Shown here one piece after another: positions 24,621 through 32,428 of a DNA stretch of 64,000 nt (position 1 is the stretch's first letter; each line of letters begins with the position of its first letter). The notes below the pieces were generated by a model that was not told the origin of the DNA, did not search any database, and worked only from the letters and a program-made list of their open reading frames with translations. This stretch comes from an uncultured Flavobacteriales bacterium (lineage in GTDB: Bacteria > Bacteroidota > Bacteroidia > Flavobacteriales > BACL11), in assembly GCA_943788405.1 (NCBI GenBank), contig CALSQD010000002.1, positions 670,850 through 734,849 of the forward strand, read 5' to 3'. Position numbers and translations under genes: made by a program.

Positions 24621-25457
24621 TTATTTTGTTTTTTTATAAGAGACATAGTATCTTGAAGGTGAACGCCATTCAATAACCTCCTTAGTTTGATACATTCCTT
24701 TATCACATTCTTTATATCTCTCATTAGTTATAAACGCACTAGGATTCCAATTAGAAACTCTATTTACATATCCTGTTATAGAATAAGTCTTTTTATCAGA
24801 AAACTGCTCATTAAATGCATATGTTATAAATACTCTAAAGTTTAATGGAGAATTTTCATTCGTATAAGAAAAACCATTATCTAGAGCTGATTTCTTTATG
24901 CTTGGATACTCAACCAAATCACAATCTGAAAAAACATATGACTGCAAATCAGGACCATAAATATCTCTAGAAGAATTAGGAGGTAAAACATAAATTTTTT
25001 TATCAGAGTAAGTCCTTGATGAAGAATTAGTGTTTTCTTTAGAAACAGATGCTGAAGTAGAAGCACTTCTACTATATGCTTCAACTAACCCAGAAAGAAT
25101 TCCAATTCCAGAAATAGCTCCTGAAGCACTTTTAGAAACACTTTTTCCCCTTTTTATAGATGTGCTATTACTATTGGTATACTCTGAATTATCATAAAGA
25201 TCTTGTATTTGACCATTAATAATTAATTGACATTCATCATATTTAATATACATTGTCTTTTCTCCTTTATTATGAATCTGATATGTGGTGGATCCTCCAT
25301 CACCCCAAAAATCAAAGTATACATCAAAATCTTTATTACTACTTTGATTATCGTTGATATCATCAGATGCAATATCAACTAATTGATAAAAGTAGGTAGT
25401 AGTATTACAACTTGCAAGTAGAACACATGCTATTATTAAATTTAATATTTTTTTCAT
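24621..25457 (-). CDS. uncharacterised lipoprotein
   Basis: A 278-residue protein starting MKKILNLIIACVLLASC, a lipoprotein signal with Cys17. An ATG 18 bases upstream is inside the TAnnTTTG promoter box, so it was not used. The middle (about 95-155) is Ser/Gly/Thr-rich with a glycine-rich hydrophobic stretch (SGAISGIGILSGLVEA); flanks look beta-rich, with WGDGGSTTYQIHNKGEKTMYIKYDECQ near residue 50. I do not recognise a family. Single-gene cargo unit between type A copies 4 and 5. Confidence 0.7.
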   Translation of the reverse strand: MKKILNLIIACVLLASCNTTTYFYQLVDIASDDINDNQSSNKDFDVYFDFWGDGGSTTYQIHNKGEKTMYIKYDECQLIINGQIQDLYDNSEYTNSNSTSIKRGKSVSKSASGAISGIGILSGLVEAYSRSASTSASVSKENTNSSSRTYSDKKIYVLPPNSSRDIYGPDLQSYVFSDCDLVEYPSIKKSALDNGFSYTNENSPLNFRVFITYAFNEQFSDKKTYSITGYVNRVSNWNPSAFITNERYKECDKGMYQTKEVIEWRSPSRYYVSYKKTK

Positions 25458-25468
25458 ATTTTTTTTTA

Positions 25469-25476
25469 CAAACATA
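25469..25476 (-). promoter_or_regulatory. predicted -7 box (TATGTTTG) of the lipoprotein gene
   Basis: Full TAnnTTTG match 11 bases before the ATG at 25457; it decides the start. Confidence 0.45.
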
Positions 25477-25492
25477 CAATTTAAAATTAACT

Positions 25493-25565
25493 AAAAAAGT
25501 TCGAAATAAGGACCGAGAGGCCACCAATAAATAAACCCACTCAATTAAGAGGGTTTTTCTTTAAT
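25493..25565 (+). repeat. type A repeat, copy 5
   Basis: AAAAAAGTTCGAAATAAGGACC, loop GAGA, GGCCACCA (one base short), hairpin AAACCCACTCAATTAAGAGGG with mismatches. No gene follows; the next 150 bases hold a tRNA-Pro-like fragment and then copy 6. Confidence 0.8.
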
Positions 25566-25567
25566 AA

Positions 25568-25716
25568 GTCGGGGTAGCAAGACTATATCCTACTAGATAT
25601 GAAAACTCAAAAGGTACCCGAATAGGTCCCTCGCTATTTTATACATCAAACTACACTCCAAATATATAGTAATTATTTCAATATACAAATAATACAAACT
25701 TACTCAATAATTTTAT
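25568..25716 (+). repeat. tRNA-Pro 3'-end fragment and gene-free spacer
   Basis: GTCGGGGTAGCAAGACTATA matches the acceptor/T-stem end of tRNA-Pro (GTCGGGGTAGCAGGATTCGA) and the left end of type B repeats. The rest is AT-rich with no open frame of note: a gene-less unit between type A copies 5 and 6. Confidence 0.6.
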
Positions 25717-25787
25717 AAAAAAGTTCGAAACTAAGACTGTAAGGTCCACCAAAAAGAAACCCGCTCAATTGAGTGGGTTTTTGTATT
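25717..25787 (+). repeat. type A repeat, copy 6
   Basis: AAAAAAGTTCGAAACTAAG, small hairpin GACTGTAAGGTC (GTAA loop, with compensating changes), CACCA, and terminator-like AACCCGCTCA/TGAGTGGGTT. Confidence 0.8.
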
Positions 25788-25820
25788 ATTGCATTTAACA
25801 ACATTTAAAAAAAAACTAAA

Positions 25821-26444
25821 ATGAAATTTTATAAGACACTTTTTATAGCTTTATTATTGCTTAATACTTCATCATATGCACAAAAATATCCAACATTGAA
25901 GATTGGGCAGAAAATTCCTATGCAAGATGTAAAAATATTTGACACAAGCGATGAGAGCATGACGCTTAATGAAAACATAAAAACTAATGGACTATTAGTT
26001 GTTTTTACTTCAAACTCATGTCCGTTTGTTGTAATGTGGGAAGACAGATATAAAATACTTGAAGAAAAATGTATGAATAGTGATTTTGGCATGATATATA
26101 TAAACTCCAATCAAGCTAAAAGAAATGGAGATGATTCAGTTGAAGAAATGAGAAATCATTCTAAAAAAATGGGATATACTGTTCCATATTTGATAGATGA
26201 AAATAGCAGATTAGCAAATGCGTTTGGTGCTAAAACAACTCCCCATATATTCTTATTTAATAGTGAAGCCGAGTTATCCTATAAAGGAGCAATTGATGAC
26301 AACTACAAGTCAATTAATGATGTTACTAAGAACTATTTATTAAATGCATTAGAAGAAGTTAGCAATCAAAGAAATGTTAGTGTTAATGATACTAAGGCAG
26401 TAGGCTGCAGTATTAAAAGAGTTAAAAAGATCAAAAATAAATAA
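25821..26444 (+). CDS. exported redoxin (thioredoxin-like family)
   Basis: A 207-residue protein with signal peptide (ends SSYAQ) and an AhpC/TSA-type thioredoxin fold: IGQKIPMQDVKIFD, LLVVFTSNSCPFVVMWEDRY, YINSNQAKRNGDDS, TVPYLIDENSRLANAFGAKTTPHIFLFN. The active site has a single Cys (SNSCPFV), as in the Bacteroidota 'thioredoxin family protein' group, so it is more peroxiredoxin-like than a disulfide reductase; a second Cys lies near the C-terminus (VGCSIKR). The only plus-strand gene in this part of the array. Target unknown. Confidence 0.8.
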   Translation: MKFYKTLFIALLLLNTSSYAQKYPTLKIGQKIPMQDVKIFDTSDESMTLNENIKTNGLLVVFTSNSCPFVVMWEDRYKILEEKCMNSDFGMIYINSNQAKRNGDDSVEEMRNHSKKMGYTVPYLIDENSRLANAFGAKTTPHIFLFNSEAELSYKGAIDDNYKSINDVTKNYLLNALEEVSNQRNVSVNDTKAVGCSIKRVKKIKNK

Positions 26445-26503
26445 AGTCATTTTTATAATTATTAAAACAGCATAAGAACTACAAGATTAGAATTAATAAT
26501 ATT

Positions 26504-26561
26504 CTAAAAAATTTCGATATTAGGACCGAGAGGTCCACCCAAAAGAAACCCGCTCATTTGA
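26504..26561 (+). repeat. type A repeat, copy 7, fused to type B
   Basis: TTTCGATATTAGGACC, loop GAGA, GGTCCACC (full Watson-Crick stem in this copy), AAACCCGCTCATTTGAGGG. The right arm of the terminator hairpin stops at GAGGG and continues directly into the tRNA-Pro-like start of type B copy 2. Confidence 0.8.
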
Positions 26562-26716
26562 GGGTAGTAAGATTACAACCTCTACCCTTTTCACTAGATT
26601 ACAGCAAGCCTTGAAACTAAAATTAGCACCACTTTTTGCACTGCTAAACAATCTACTAAAACAAACTTAAAAAATTTTATTTGATTTTCTGAGAAATGAG
26701 TTTTTTTAAAAAATAT
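26562..26716 (+). repeat. type B repeat, copy 2
   Basis: GGGTAGTAAGATTACAACC (degenerate tRNA-Pro T-arm/acceptor end), CCCTTTTCACTAGATTACAG, AGCACCACTTTTTGCACTGC direct repeat and the conserved tail ending in TTGATTTTCTGAGAAATGAG. Confidence 0.85.
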
Positions 26717-26789
26717 GATTAATTATACATATTTAGGTGAAATTATTTTTTCAATTTAATGAATGCGATTTTTTTTTAAAATTAAATCC

Positions 26790-27569
26790 TTAGAGCTCTT
26801 TATTCTTTTTATCAAATGAGTAGTTTAAACTAGCAAAAATAAAATGGAGTTGAATAAAGTTATATCGATTAGTTCCGTCAGCTCCACCTTCAAGCAGTCT
26901 ATATCCAATGTTTCCCTCTAGGTTCTTAGTCAAAATATATCTTCCAGATAAGGATATGTCAATGGCTCTGCCTTTACTTGCAATTATACCTTCTCCAAAA
27001 AAATCAATACCCATTTTTTGAGATAAATCATAATTGGCTAATAGGTTGACAAGAGGAACAAAACCAATACTAAAATTTTCACTAAAAAGTTCTTTATTTT
27101 TTAATGAAACACCTGCATCTCTAATTTTTGCAGACAAACCCAGACCAAATTTAAAATTATCTTTAATTATGATTCTACGATTATAAATAAAGCGATACGA
27201 ATTAAATTTGTAAACAACTTCTATTGGTAAATTAGCTTTAAAATCTTTTTCACCAAACAGTATATTCTTTTCTCTTATTGAAGATTCTATGATTTTTAGA
27301 GGAGCATAAAGAAATGAAAAGTAATGCTCCCCATTTATTAAAAAACCAGCGCGCAGTCTTAAAAATGGACTCACTGAAGTCGAAAAATCATTTTTTAGAG
27401 AGAATAACGTTCCATTGTTGCCGTTTCGAATATCATTAATACCTGTAAATACTGCTCCTGATTCAAAATTAATGAAAGTTTGAGCATACGTAGATAAATT
27501 AAAATTCAAGCAAATAAAAAGAAACCAAAATCTTAAATATAAAACAAACTTAGAAGTTAATTGATTCAT
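26790..27569 (-). CDS. uncharacterised outer-membrane beta-barrel protein
   Basis: A 259-residue exported protein: N-terminal signal (ends STYAQ) and alternating hydrophobic/polar strands through the length (SPFLRLRAGFLINGEHYFSFLYAP; FKFGLGLSAKIRD; GNIGYRLLEGG; FIFASLNYSF) typical of an 8-12 strand barrel. The last strand ends in YSF, followed by a short charged tail. No family was recognised. Cargo unit between type B copies 2 and 3. Confidence 0.65.
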   Translation of the reverse strand: MNQLTSKFVLYLRFWFLFICLNFNLSTYAQTFINFESGAVFTGINDIRNGNNGTLFSLKNDFSTSVSPFLRLRAGFLINGEHYFSFLYAPLKIIESSIREKNILFGEKDFKANLPIEVVYKFNSYRFIYNRRIIIKDNFKFGLGLSAKIRDAGVSLKNKELFSENFSIGFVPLVNLLANYDLSQKMGIDFFGEGIIASKGRAIDISLSGRYILTKNLEGNIGYRLLEGGADGTNRYNFIQLHFIFASLNYSFDKKNKEL

Positions 27570-27615
27570 ATTAATATTTTAATTTTATTGAAGAGTATTT
27601 TTTAATATTTGACAC

Positions 27616-27778
27616 GTAGGGTATAAATGTAGCAAGATTAGAAACTATACCCTTCTCACTAGATTAAGGCAAGCTTTTAAACTAAAATTTACACCACTTT
27701 TTGCACCGCTAATCAATCTACTTAAACAAACTTAATAAATTAATTTGATTTTCTGATTAGAAAAAACTTTTAAAAATA
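27616..27778 (+). repeat. type B repeat, copy 3
   Basis: GTAGCAAGATTAGAAACTAT, CCCTTCTCACTAGATTAAGG, TTTACACCACTTTTTGCACC and the conserved tail. The tRNA-like left end has a 10-base insertion relative to copies 2 and 4. Confidence 0.8.
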
Positions 27779-27799
27779 ATTCCACGCCTCCACTATTTT

Positions 27800-28147
27800 T
27801 TACCCCCCACCTATAAGATATACCAAAATTTGTAGTGGCAGTAGTAAAAGTAACCACCAAATATTTTTCCATCTTATTAATTTTCTAATCCAATCGACAT
27901 CTCTTTTATAACCTCTAATTAGATAAAAAAGCAATAGCGGTATTAGCCAAGGTAAAATAAAAACACTTAAAGGAGGGATGGTTCCATTGTCAAAATTAAT
28001 TCCAAATAAGTTTTCAATCCAATCTGGGTCTTCAGAATCAGTTGAATTTAATACTTCACTTTTTATATTTTCTGAAACTGGGAAAGATGCATAACTAACA
28101 TTAGAAAGTGTTATTAGTGTAATTAAAAGTAAAAGTATCTTTTTCAT
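27800..28147 (-). CDS. small membrane protein, unknown
   Basis: A 115-residue protein: signal peptide (MKKILLLLITLITLSNVSYA), a short acidic segment with DPDWIENLFGINF, then two TM helices (about 62-80 and 95-112) separated by a basic, Trp-rich loop (YKRDVDWIRKLIRWKNIWW). I recognise no family. A 16-bp perfect palindrome lies just upstream of its start. Single-gene cargo unit between type B copies 3 and 4. Confidence 0.65.
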   Translation of the reverse strand: MKKILLLLITLITLSNVSYASFPVSENIKSEVLNSTDSEDPDWIENLFGINFDNGTIPPLSVFILPWLIPLLLFYLIRGYKRDVDWIRKLIRWKNIWWLLLLLPLQILVYLIGGG

Positions 28148-28155
28148 AAATAATC

Positions 28156-28171
28156 ATTATGCTAGCATAAT
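28156..28171. promoter_or_regulatory. 16-bp perfect palindrome upstream of the small membrane protein
   Basis: ATTATGCTAGCATAAT is fully self-complementary and lies 9 bases before the start codon on the minus strand; an operator is possible. Confidence 0.35.
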
Positions 28172-28182
28172 AAATAAAAAAA

Positions 28183-28342
28183 GTCGTGGTAGCAGGATTA
28201 CAATCAATACTTATTTCACTAGATTACAGCAAGCTTTAAAACCAAAATTCGCACCACTTTTTGCACCGCTAACCAATCTACTAAATCAAACTTAAGAAAT
28301 TTATTTGATTATCTGAGAAATCAGTTATTTTATAAAATAATT
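28183..28342 (+). repeat. type B repeat, copy 4
   Basis: GTCGTGGTAGCAGGATTACA at the left end is the closest of the B copies to tRNA-Pro; TTTCACTAGATTACAGCAAG, GCACCACTTTTTGCACCGC and the conserved tail follow. Ends just before the frameshifted end of umuC. Confidence 0.85.
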
Positions 28343-28371
28343 ATTCTATAACTATTCTTTTCCCTACCGAT

Positions 28372-28560
28372 CTAAATCACCACCTCTAAAATATCAGTAA
28401 AGCGTGTAGTATAGCAAGGAGATAGTTTTTCTTGTTTCAATCTCCACTTCCTGCCATTACCCTGCACAGCAAGTTTAACTTTACTCTTTCCCATAGTAGC
28501 ATTTATCTTATCAACTGCTACATTTACTGCTTTTGCGTTTTTCTCTATCCAGACTATCAA
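28372..28560 (-). pseudogene. umuC: frameshifted C-terminal (DUF4113-like) segment of umuC
   Basis: A separate frame encodes [18 protein letters not shown] ... WRLKQEKLSPCYTTRFTDILEVV, the usual last ~55 residues of Bacteroidota UmuC proteins. It follows the main umuC frame after a run of five A residues on the coding strand; one extra A would join the two frames as ...DREKNAKAV. Confidence 0.8.
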
Positions 28561-29623
28561 ACAGACTCAGTTGCGTTTGCTCTTGAGGAACAATTCTACC
28601 AACTATTACTCCTGCTTTCTTATAAATACAATCATCTCTGTAAATACTTTCCAAACCTTTAATAGCAACTTTTACTATCTCCATACTATCATTAGTTGGC
28701 ACATCTAATTGAATCACTTTGTAAGGATTATATTGTTTGGCTTGTGGTTTAAAAGGATTAGTGCTTAAAAATACACTAACAGTAGTGCAACAACTTTTCT
28801 CTTCCCTTAGTTTAGTAGCACAAGTATTAGCGTGTGAACCTATCGCTTCTTTTAATTTTGAGAGTTCTTTAATTTCAGTTCCAAAGGAACGAGCAGTACA
28901 GATATTCTGTTTTCTCTTTCTTGTTACTTCAATAGGATAACATACCTCTCCATAAAGTTCCTTTTGCAACCTAACTCCATTTATCGATAAGTTTCTTTTT
29001 ATCCAGCTACTATCACATTCTCTGAATTGTAAAGCAGTATGAATACCAACAGCCTTTAACTTCTTTGCATTCTTTCTGCCAATTCCCCACAAATCCTCAA
29101 CCTTAAACACATTTAAAGCCCTTCTTATTAAACCCTCATCATCAAAAATAAAAACACCTGCCTTAGTATGTTTCTTTGCTATATGCCCTGCAACTTTTGC
29201 TAAAACCTTAGTTGGAGCAATACCAACTGACACAGGAATACCAGTCCATTGCTGCACTTTCTTCTTTATAGCAACTCCCCTTTCTTTGGATGCGTAATCC
29301 GTAAAATCCAAAAAGGCTTCATCAATAGAATAGATTTCCATCTTATCCACCTCAGCACTCATTACATTCATTACCCTTTTGGATAAATCACCATAGAGTG
29401 CAAAATTGGTAGAAAATACATTAATGTTATATTTCTCAATAAGGTTTTTGAGTTTAAAAGCTGGCTCTCCCATCTTTATGCCTAATGCTTTTGCTTCATT
29501 ACTTCTTGCAATTACACAACCATCATTATTAGAAAGTACTATAACAGGCTTATTCTCAATCTTTGGATTAAATACTCTTTCGCAAGAGGCATAAAAATTA
29601 TTACAATCAACCAAAGCAATCAT
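28511..29623 (-). CDS. umuC: Y-family DNA polymerase UmuC, C-terminal domain frameshifted off
   Basis: A 370-residue error-prone polymerase subunit of pol V. The catalytic IMS core is intact: [18 protein letters not shown] (first metal-binding Asp), [10 protein letters not shown] (second Asp-Glu), [16 protein letters not shown], then helix-hairpin-helix [10 protein letters not shown] and the little-finger domain. Homology ends at FDSLDREK; the last 8 residues are out of frame and the C-terminal DUF4113-like domain lies in another frame. Polymerase activity may survive. It follows umuD by one base, as a normal umuDC operon. Confidence 0.88.
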   Translation of the reverse strand: MIALVDCNNFYASCERVFNPKIENKPVIVLSNNDGCVIARSNEAKALGIKMGEPAFKLKNLIEKYNINVFSTNFALYGDLSKRVMNVMSAEVDKMEIYSIDEAFLDFTDYASKERGVAIKKKVQQWTGIPVSVGIAPTKVLAKVAGHIAKKHTKAGVFIFDDEGLIRRALNVFKVEDLWGIGRKNAKKLKAVGIHTALQFRECDSSWIKRNLSINGVRLQKELYGEVCYPIEVTRKRKQNICTARSFGTEIKELSKLKEAIGSHANTCATKLREEKSCCTTVSVFLSTNPFKPQAKQYNPYKVIQLDVPTNDSMEIVKVAIKGLESIYRDDCIYKKAGVIVGRIVPQEQTQLSLFDSLDREKRKSSKCSS

Positions 29624-29624
29624 A

Positions 29625-30077
29625 CTACACTGCTTTATGTATGATGTAAGTAACTACTCCCCAAACTTGAAAATCCATTTCCTCTGTAATTTTGATAGGA
29701 GAAAAATTACTATTTTCTGGCATTAAATAAAGAGCATCATCATTTACATTCACTCTTTTTACAGTGAACTCCCCATCAATAACTGCCAATACAATACTTC
29801 TGTTTTGTGGTTCTAATGATTTATCAACTATCATAATATCTCCACTTTGGATTCCTGCATCTTTCATACTCTCTCCTATTGCTTTTACACAAAAAGTAGC
29901 AGAAGGATTTTGAACTAAATGGTCATTCAGATTTAAGTCCATATCCATATGGTCTTCAGCAGGAGAAGGAAATCCTGCCTGCACAGCATCAGAAAACATT
30001 GGAATAGATGAAAAAGCATCTTCATCAACTGCAAAGAAATCTAAAGTATCAGTATGTTTAAGGTGTTTTAGTTTCAT
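29625..30077 (-). CDS. umuD: UmuD-type LexA/S24 peptidase-like protein
   Basis: About 150 residues from [10 protein letters not shown]; an in-frame ATG 45 bases upstream is less likely. Contains the self-cleavage site Ala-Gly ([13 protein letters not shown]), catalytic Ser in [14 protein letters not shown] and catalytic Lys in GEFTVKRV. After RecA-stimulated self-cleavage UmuD' activates UmuC for translesion synthesis. Mobile umuDC pairs are common on Bacteroidota elements. No LexA-box was identified upstream by eye. Confidence 0.85.
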   Translation of the reverse strand: MKLKHLKHTDTLDFFAVDEDAFSSIPMFSDAVQAGFPSPAEDHMDMDLNLNDHLVQNPSATFCVKAIGESMKDAGIQSGDIMIVDKSLEPQNRSIVLAVIDGEFTVKRVNVNDDALYLMPENSNFSPIKITEEMDFQVWGVVTYIIHKAV

Positions 30078-30247
30078 TAATTTGAATTGAAATTTTGAGT
30101 TGTTAAAATTAATAAAAATCAAGCCTAAGAAAACAGGATGTTAGTAAATATTTGATTGTTGTTTGTTCACTATTTTGTTTCGTAATTTGTATTACTTATT
30201 TGTTTAGTTTTTTGTTTTATAGAGATTTATATTGGGTTTTTAATTTT

Positions 30248-30288
30248 AGCAGATTGATTAGCGGTGCAAAAAGCGGATCTACCCCGAC
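30248..30288 (-). repeat. partial type B repeat, inverted, with internal deletion
   Basis: On the minus strand: GTCGGGGTAGATCC joined directly to GCTTTTTGCACCGC and AATCAATCTGCTAAAA. It keeps the tRNA-Pro acceptor end and the second TTGCACC unit but lacks the ~60 bases between them. It faces the opposite way to copies 1-4. Confidence 0.7.
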
Positions 30289-30320
30289 TTTTCTTCTTTA
30301 TATTTTCCATAAATTTTCTG

Positions 30321-30328
30321 TAAGTTTG
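30321..30328 (+). promoter_or_regulatory. predicted -7 box (TAAGTTTG) of the five-gene unknown operon
   Basis: Full TAnnTTTG match, 5 bases before the ATG at 30334; implies a leaderless first gene. Confidence 0.45.
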
Positions 30329-30333
30329 CTATT

Positions 30334-30855
30334 ATGAAGACTCAAGATGTAAAATATGAATTTATAAAGGGATCTGTTTTTAATACTGAGAGATTTAAAT
30401 TAGAATTAGTTGTTGTTTTTGTCCCTTGTGGATTAACTTCCCTTCGATATGGTTCTAAAGATTTTATTTTGAATAATGGCCAATTTCTGAAAAAAATTAA
30501 GAACTTTAAATTATTTAAAAATAAAAGCTTAAAAAACAAACACTTGCAATATATTATTTTAGATGAAAATGTAGAAAATTATATTTATGATGAATCTACA
30601 ATTCATGAATTTGTTGATGCTGTATTAAATCTATCTTCAAATTTAGGTATTAAAAGTTTAGGTATGAATGGGATTAGAATTGAAGATCCTTCTTGGAGAA
30701 CTAGTGGAACCCCAGAAAGAATTTTAATTGAATCTGTAGATAAATGGATAAATAATAACAAAGAAAGTAGTATTGAAAAAGTGGTTTTTATTGATAAAGC
30801 AGGTGGTTTTAATAACTGCACAAAGTCAATACAATGGTTAGTAGATAATAAATAG
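30334..30855 (+). CDS. unknown protein, weak macro-domain resemblance
   Basis: A 173-residue soluble protein, first of five same-strand genes beside the integrase. The N-terminus (YEFIKGSVFNTE...VVFVPCG) and the C-terminal half (IHEFVDAVLNLSSNLGIKSLGMNGI, then ILIESVDKWINNN and IEKVVFID) follow the strand-helix order of macro domains, which bind ADP-ribose, but the usual NAAN and GVAGAI-type loops are not visible. I treat the resemblance as weak. Next gene starts 6 bases after its stop. Confidence 0.6.
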   Translation: MKTQDVKYEFIKGSVFNTERFKLELVVVFVPCGLTSLRYGSKDFILNNGQFLKKIKNFKLFKNKSLKNKHLQYIILDENVENYIYDESTIHEFVDAVLNLSSNLGIKSLGMNGIRIEDPSWRTSGTPERILIESVDKWINNNKESSIEKVVFIDKAGGFNNCTKSIQWLVDNK

Positions 30856-30861
30856 AAAACA

Positions 30862-31146
30862 ATGAAAAAAATGTCAAGACAAGATAAATTAATTCCAACA
30901 CGTAAACAAGCCTATTTTCAAATAAGTGAAAATCTATATGGAGAGAATGAGGTTATTAAAGTAACTTTTAATAATAATGGAGCTCATCATGGTGAGACAT
31001 ATGTATATGATCATGATGATTTATATGATAAAACAATTCATCACTTAATGACTCTTCCTGTTTGGCAAAATGAGAGAATATATACATCAATTAATAATAT
31101 TCCAGGATGGGCAATGGATACAGGATTAGTTGAAAGAATTAATTAA
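30862..31146 (+). CDS. unknown 94-residue protein
   Basis: Second gene of the operon. Soluble, mixed alpha/beta composition, no Cys; includes QAYFQISENLYGENEVIKV, a HHGETYVYDHDDLYD His/Asp-rich middle and NNIPGWAMDTGLVERI at the end. A second in-frame ATG lies 9 bases in. I recognise no family. Confidence 0.6.
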   Translation: MKKMSRQDKLIPTRKQAYFQISENLYGENEVIKVTFNNNGAHHGETYVYDHDDLYDKTIHHLMTLPVWQNERIYTSINNIPGWAMDTGLVERIN

Positions 31147-31150
31147 AGAT

Positions 31151-32257
31151 ATGAAATTTAATAACGAAACTATAAAAACTGCAGTAAAAGAGTGGTTAGA
31201 TGACTCTAAAAAAGCAGAAAAAATATATGGTCATATATCAGATTGGGATGTTAGTGATATTACAAATTTTATTGATTTGTTTAAAGATATCTCATTTAAA
31301 GAGATAACAACTTATATGCAGAAAGCCCATTTTAATTATGAATATGATGATGGGACTGGAAATGGGCATAGATTTGACGCAATATTATTAACTATTTGTT
31401 TTAATGATGACGATGGTAATTGCATTTTTGATAGTAACGAACACAACGAAAACTATTTTATGATTCTTGATTTAATAAAAGAATTTAATTGGGATAAACG
31501 TATTTTTACAAATCTTAAACAAAATGATAACGAATATGAAATAACTAGAGTTGTAGACTTTGAATCAGATATTCCTGAAAAAGGAGATGAATTACATTTT
31601 GATAATTATGATGAATACTATTTTGATGGGCATAAAACTGAAGAGTTTATATTTGAAGACAGTAAAAGAACATTCAATTCACTAAGTCAGCTTTTAAGTT
31701 TTTTGAAGAAACAAAAAACAATTTCTTATAAAAAAATAAATCCAAATAATACTGATGGCATAAATTTAATTAACTCTGAAGTAAAAGAATTAAATACGAA
31801 CTTAGTTATCAAAAGTAAAATTTTAAACCTTTTGGAAAAAAAAGATATTAATAGTTTACATGTGAATTTTTATTGGTGTCATCCTAACGGAGAGTTTGAT
31901 GAAGAAACAGAGTGGAATATAGATGGTTATGAACTTATCAATTACAATCAACCTACATACGAATCAGGGGACTATAAAGTATATAAGCCAGATGGTACAG
32001 AATATAAAGTATCAAAAAAAAGTTTGCAAAAGTGGCAAATTTTGACAGCTGAAAAAGAAAATAAAATAATTGAGGTTTTATCAAAGTTTTTACATCCTGC
32101 TGGTTATGTTGAAGGTGATGCTAATTGTACTTTAGAATTCAAAAATAATTGTTTGACATATACAATTTCAGAAGATTGGGAAGAAACTAATGAAGATTCT
32201 GCATTCAAAAAAACATGGGGAATAACAAATGATGGCATAATAGAAATAATAGAATGA
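31151..32257 (+). CDS. unknown protein with N-terminal BspA/DUF285-like motif
   Basis: About 368 residues from the ATG at 31151; an upstream TTG would overlap the previous gene. The first ~45 residues carry a single surface-repeat-like unit, IYGHISDWDVSDITNFIDLF, similar to DUF285/BspA repeats (WDVSNVTDM...F) but not repeated and with no signal peptide. The remainder is acidic (EYDDGTGNGH, FNDDDGNC, FYWCHPNGEFDEETEW) with no recognised domain. The stop overlaps the next start (ATGA). Confidence 0.62.
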   Translation: MKFNNETIKTAVKEWLDDSKKAEKIYGHISDWDVSDITNFIDLFKDISFKEITTYMQKAHFNYEYDDGTGNGHRFDAILLTICFNDDDGNCIFDSNEHNENYFMILDLIKEFNWDKRIFTNLKQNDNEYEITRVVDFESDIPEKGDELHFDNYDEYYFDGHKTEEFIFEDSKRTFNSLSQLLSFLKKQKTISYKKINPNNTDGINLINSEVKELNTNLVIKSKILNLLEKKDINSLHVNFYWCHPNGEFDEETEWNIDGYELINYNQPTYESGDYKVYKPDGTEYKVSKKSLQKWQILTAEKENKIIEVLSKFLHPAGYVEGDANCTLEFKNNCLTYTISEDWEETNEDSAFKKTWGITNDGIIEIIE

Positions 32258-32424
32258 AAGAAGAAATTAGAAAGACATATTACGAGAATGGGAATATAGA
32301 AACAGAAAGAACATTTGTTGATGATGAAAGATTTCATATGCAAATTAAAACTAAAGATTTTGAGATAATTGTTTCAAAAGGAACTTCATCTTATCAAATG
32401 AATATTAATAATTTAAAAATTTAA
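32254..32424 (+). CDS. small 56-residue YwqK-like protein
   Basis: A short gene (MKEEIRKTYYENGNIETER ... ending NINNLKI) coupled to the gene before it by an ATGA overlap and followed by the TerB-like gene 4 bases later. The YYENGNIETE motif is one unit of the MORN-variant repeat found in YwqK-family antitoxin-like proteins; only one unit is present. Its tight packing supports it being real. Confidence 0.55.
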   Translation: MKEEIRKTYYENGNIETERTFVDDERFHMQIKTKDFEIIVSKGTSSYQMNINNLKI

Positions 32425-32428
32425 AACT

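Noticed and set aside
19320-26561. Type A repeats as integron attC sites
   Set aside because: No integron integrase was seen, and the repeats lack the RYYYAAC...GTTRRRY ends and the attC fold; the GTTCGAA motif is not GTTRRRY.
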